DNA of 8,920 nucleotides from an uncultured Planctomycetaceae bacterium. GTDB lineage: Bacteria > Planctomycetota > Planctomycetia > Pirellulales > UBA1268. Below are positions 7,006 through 8,920 of the stretch, in pieces. The stretch is from contig CAISKG010000639.1 in the NCBI GenBank assembly GCA_903885855.1, positions 1 through 8,920 of the forward strand. The letters run 5' to 3'. The notes under the pieces were generated by a model, which worked only from the letters and a program-made list of their open reading frames with translations, had not been told where the DNA came from and searched no databases. The position numbers and the translations under genes are program-made. Position 1 is the first letter of the stretch, and the number at the start of each line of letters is the position of its first letter.

Positions 7006-7848
7006 GTGTCCCCGAACGAGTCCTCCCGGTCGTTCTTCGCCCGCCACCAGTTTCTCATCTACCGGCTCTTCTCCCTTTCGGGCCTGGTGCCCGTGGGGGC
7101 GTTCCTGGCCGTCCACCTGCTGACCAACGCCTCCGTGCTCGGCGGTCCGGCGTCGTTCCAGTCGCGCGTGGATCTCATCCACTCGCTCGGGCCGTTGCTC
7201 GTCCCGATCGAAATCCTGTTCATCTTCCTGCCGATGCTGTTTCACGCGGCGGTGGGGTTCGTGATCATCGCCGGCGGGCTGCCGAACGTGGGCAGCTACC
7301 CCTACGCCGGCAACGTCCGCTACACGCTCCAGCGGGCCACCGGGATGATCGCCTTCGCGTTCATCATCTGGCATCTCATCCAGCTGCACTGGCTGGGCAA
7401 GCCGCTCGGCGGTGGAAGCTTCGATCCCCACCACGCCACGAGCACGGCCGCCGAGGCGATCGCGCCGTTGGGGGTCTCCCTCCTCTACGCGATCGGCGTG
7501 CTCTCGACGGTGTTCCACTTCTCCAACGGCCTGTGGACCCTGGGCATCACCTGGGGCCTGTGGACGAGCCCGGCGGCGATGCGGCGGGCCAACGTCGTGA
7601 GCATCGCCGTGGGCACGCTCCTGGCCGCCGCCGGCCTCGGCGCCATCGGCGGGCTGCGGGGCACCGACATCGCCGCCGCCGAGAAGGTCGAGGCCCGGAT
7701 GGAGGAATTCCGGCGCCTCCAGAGCGGCGACGAACCGGTGGCGACCACGCCGGCGGGCCGCGGAACCGACGACGGCGCCGTGGATCTCCGGGCAGGGGCC
7801 GAGCCGCCCCCCCTCACGCTCCCCCCGCTCTCCTCCGGAGGCAATTGA
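7006..7848 (+). CDS. sdhC: Succinate dehydrogenase cytochrome b558 subunit (type B, di-haem)
   Basis: The membrane anchor of succinate:quinone oxidoreductase (complex II), 280 residues. It binds two b haems and passes electrons between the flavoprotein/iron-sulfur subunits and membrane quinone, probably menaquinone by analogy to the Bacillus/Wolinella type. Five hydrophobic helices are visible. The four expected haem-ligand histidines sit in successive helices: H37 (FLAVHLLTN), H80 (LFHAAVG), H123 (IIWHLIQLHW) and H171 (VFHFSNG). Spacings of 43, 43 and 48 resemble those in B. subtilis SdhC, with a small insertion before the last. After helix five a hydrophilic Pro-rich tail of about 60 residues extends into the next gene's leader. 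GTG 7006 is chosen because TGAGG lies 6 nt upstream; GTG 6994, four codons longer, lacks a ribosome binding site but cannot be excluded. sdhA follows after 6 nt. Confidence 0.92.
   Translation: MSPNESSRSFFARHQFLIYRLFSLSGLVPVGAFLAVHLLTNASVLGGPASFQSRVDLIHSLGPLLVPIEILFIFLPMLFHAAVGFVIIAGGLPNVGSYPYAGNVRYTLQRATGMIAFAFIIWHLIQLHWLGKPLGGGSFDPHHATSTAAEAIAPLGVSLLYAIGVLSTVFHFSNGLWTLGITWGLWTSPAAMRRANVVSIAVGTLLAAAGLGAIGGLRGTDIAAAEKVEARMEEFRRLQSGDEPVATTPAGRGTDDGAVDLRAGAEPPPLTLPPLSSGGN
7832..7841 (+). promoter_or_regulatory. Palindromic ribosome binding site of sdhA
   Basis: cctccggagg is a perfect 10-bp palindrome whose right half, GGAGG (7837-7841), is the only strong Shine-Dalgarno before the sdhA ATG at 7855. 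The spacing of 13 nt is long. The site lies inside the last codons of sdhC, so ribosomes finishing sdhC would pass over it, which fits translational coupling. The direct CCTCC/GGAGG symmetry could also allow intermolecular pairing; that is speculation. Confidence 0.5.
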
Positions 7849-7854
7849 CGCACC

Positions 7855-8920
7855 ATGGCCCAGCCCCGTGTCCTCGTGGTCGGTGGCGGACTCGCCGGAC
7901 TCTCGGCCGCCATGCGGCTGGCCGAACTCGGCGCCGCGGTGGATCTGATGAGCCTCGTGCCGGTGAAGCGGTCGCACAGCGTCTGTGCGCAGGGGGGCAT
8001 CAACAGCGTCAACGCCCTCACCCGGCAGCAGGGCGACACGGAGTGGAAGCACTTCGACGACACGGTCTACGGCGGCGACTTCCTCCAGCACCAGCCCCCG
8101 GTGAAGGAGATGGCCGACTGGGGCCCGCGGATCATCGACCTGATGGACCGCCTCGGCGTGCCTTTCAACCGCACGCCCGAGGGATTCCGTGACCAGCGCC
8201 GCTTCGGCGGCACCCTCTACAAGCGCACGGCCTTCGCCGGGGCCACCACCGGCCAGCAGCTCCTCTACGCCCTCGACGAGCAGGTGCGGCGGTTCGAGTC
8301 GGAGGGGAAGATCCGGAAGTTCGAGTTCTGGGACTTCCTCTCGCCGGTGATCGACGAGTCGGGCCGGTGCCGGGGGGCCGTCTGCCAGGATCTGGTGTCG
8401 ATGCAGTTCCGCGCCTTCGCGGCCGACGCCGTCGTCCTCGCCTCCGGCGGCTGCGGCCTCGTCTTCGGGCGCTCGACGATGTCGATGGTCTGCACGGGCA
8501 GCGCCGTGAGCCGCGTCTACCAGGCCGGGGCCGCCTACGGCAACGGCGAGTTCATCCAGGTGCACCCCACCGCCATCCCGGGCGCCGACAAGCTGCGCCT
8601 CATGAGCGAGAGCGCACGCGGCGAGGGCGGCCGCGTGTGGGTGCCGCGGGCCAAGGGCGACACGCGCGACCCGCGCCAGATTCCCGACGCCGAGCGCTGG
8701 TACTTCCTCGAGGAGAAGTACCCCAAGTACGGCAACATCGTGCCGCGTGACATCGCGACCCGCGAGATCTTCGAGGTGTGCGTGAAGCTCGGCATGGGCG
8801 TGGCCGGCCAGAACCAGGTCTACCTCGACCTCACCCACCTCGGCCGCGAGTACATGGACCGCAAGCTCGGCGGCATCGTCGACATCTATCGCAAGTTCGT
8901 GGGCGAGGAGCCGAGCGAGG
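7855..8920 (+). CDS. sdhA: Succinate dehydrogenase flavoprotein subunit (3' end outside window)
   Basis: The frame from ATG 7855 stays open to the end of the window, giving the first 355 residues of a protein normally around 600-650 long. It is the catalytic FAD subunit of complex II, oxidising succinate to fumarate on the cytoplasmic side. Residues 6-24 form the dinucleotide-binding fold (VLVVGGGLAGLSAAMRLAE). H41 in RSHSVCAQGGINS is at the position of the histidine that covalently holds FAD. RTAFAGATTGQQLLYALDEQ and the active-site blocks QVHPTAIPG (H237) and SESARGEGG (R255) follow. The GATTGQQ variant and the absence of a longer leader match the Bacillus/Wolinella type rather than the mitochondrial type. 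It begins 6 nt after sdhC, with a GGAGG inside the sdhC 3' end. sdhB is expected next. No internal stop or frameshift is seen. Confidence 0.95.
   Translation, partial: MAQPRVLVVGGGLAGLSAAMRLAELGAAVDLMSLVPVKRSHSVCAQGGINSVNALTRQQGDTEWKHFDDTVYGGDFLQHQPPVKEMADWGPRIIDLMDRLGVPFNRTPEGFRDQRRFGGTLYKRTAFAGATTGQQLLYALDEQVRRFESEGKIRKFEFWDFLSPVIDESGRCRGAVCQDLVSMQFRAFAADAVVLASGGCGLVFGRSTMSMVCTGSAVSRVYQAGAAYGNGEFIQVHPTAIPGADKLRLMSESARGEGGRVWVPRAKGDTRDPRQIPDAERWYFLEEKYPKYGNIVPRDIATREIFEVCVKLGMGVAGQNQVYLDLTHLGREYMDRKLGGIVDIYRKFVGEEPSE

Noticed and set aside
6939..8192. Plus-strand frame of 417 codons across the sdhC/sdhA junction
   Set aside because: It is out of frame with both sdh genes, which have all expected cofactor residues; its product is Arg/Pro/His-rich.
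6857..8838. Extension of the minus-strand signalling frame far to the right, through sdhC and sdhA
   Set aside because: The extra 650 or so residues are His/Asp/Gly/Arg-rich antisense of sdhCA. Promoter, ribosome binding site and start near 6856 mark the true gene end.

Overview
This is a GC-rich bacterial chromosome fragment in which third codon positions are overwhelmingly G or C. It carries seven protein-coding genes and no RNA genes, CRISPR arrays or insertion sequences that I can see. The gene set suggests a planctomycete or a close relative: a short uronate-isomerase homologue, a large solitary secretin with a long Ala/Arg-rich N-terminal region, and a Bacillus/Wolinella-type (type B) succinate dehydrogenase. 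That assignment is inference from family resemblance, not a database result.

Left part, plus strand (1-1594): the C-terminal end of an acidic, helical, repeat-containing protein of unknown function is followed 16 nt later by a glucuronate isomerase-like (UxaC family) amidohydrolase of 435 residues. Its 3' end overlaps, convergently, a small DUF423 membrane protein on the minus strand.

Middle part, minus strand (1573-6856), read right to left: a multidomain signalling protein (degenerate receiver-like N terminus, PAS, GAF, helical segment, C-terminal receiver), then a 957-residue exported secretin-family protein, then the DUF423 protein 28 nt behind it. The 197-nt gap between the signalling gene and the secretin holds two strong inverted repeats, probably transcription termination signals, and a candidate secretin promoter. 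The 5' end of the signalling gene appears to contain a one-base frameshift in a homopolymer tract.

Right part, plus strand (about 6920-8920): sdhC (di-haem cytochrome b558, five predicted helices, four haem-ligand histidines) and the first 355 codons of sdhA (flavoprotein subunit), cut by the window end; sdhB is expected just beyond. The sdh operon and the signalling gene are divergent. Their roughly 150-nt intergenic region carries back-to-back promoter candidates with identical TATACT -10 boxes, so the sensor/regulator and succinate dehydrogenase may be co-regulated.

I see no clearly new defence or mobile system. The points most worth a second look are the probable frameshift, the kinase-less REC-PAS-GAF-REC architecture divergent to sdh, the unusual secretin, and the acidic tandem-repeat protein.
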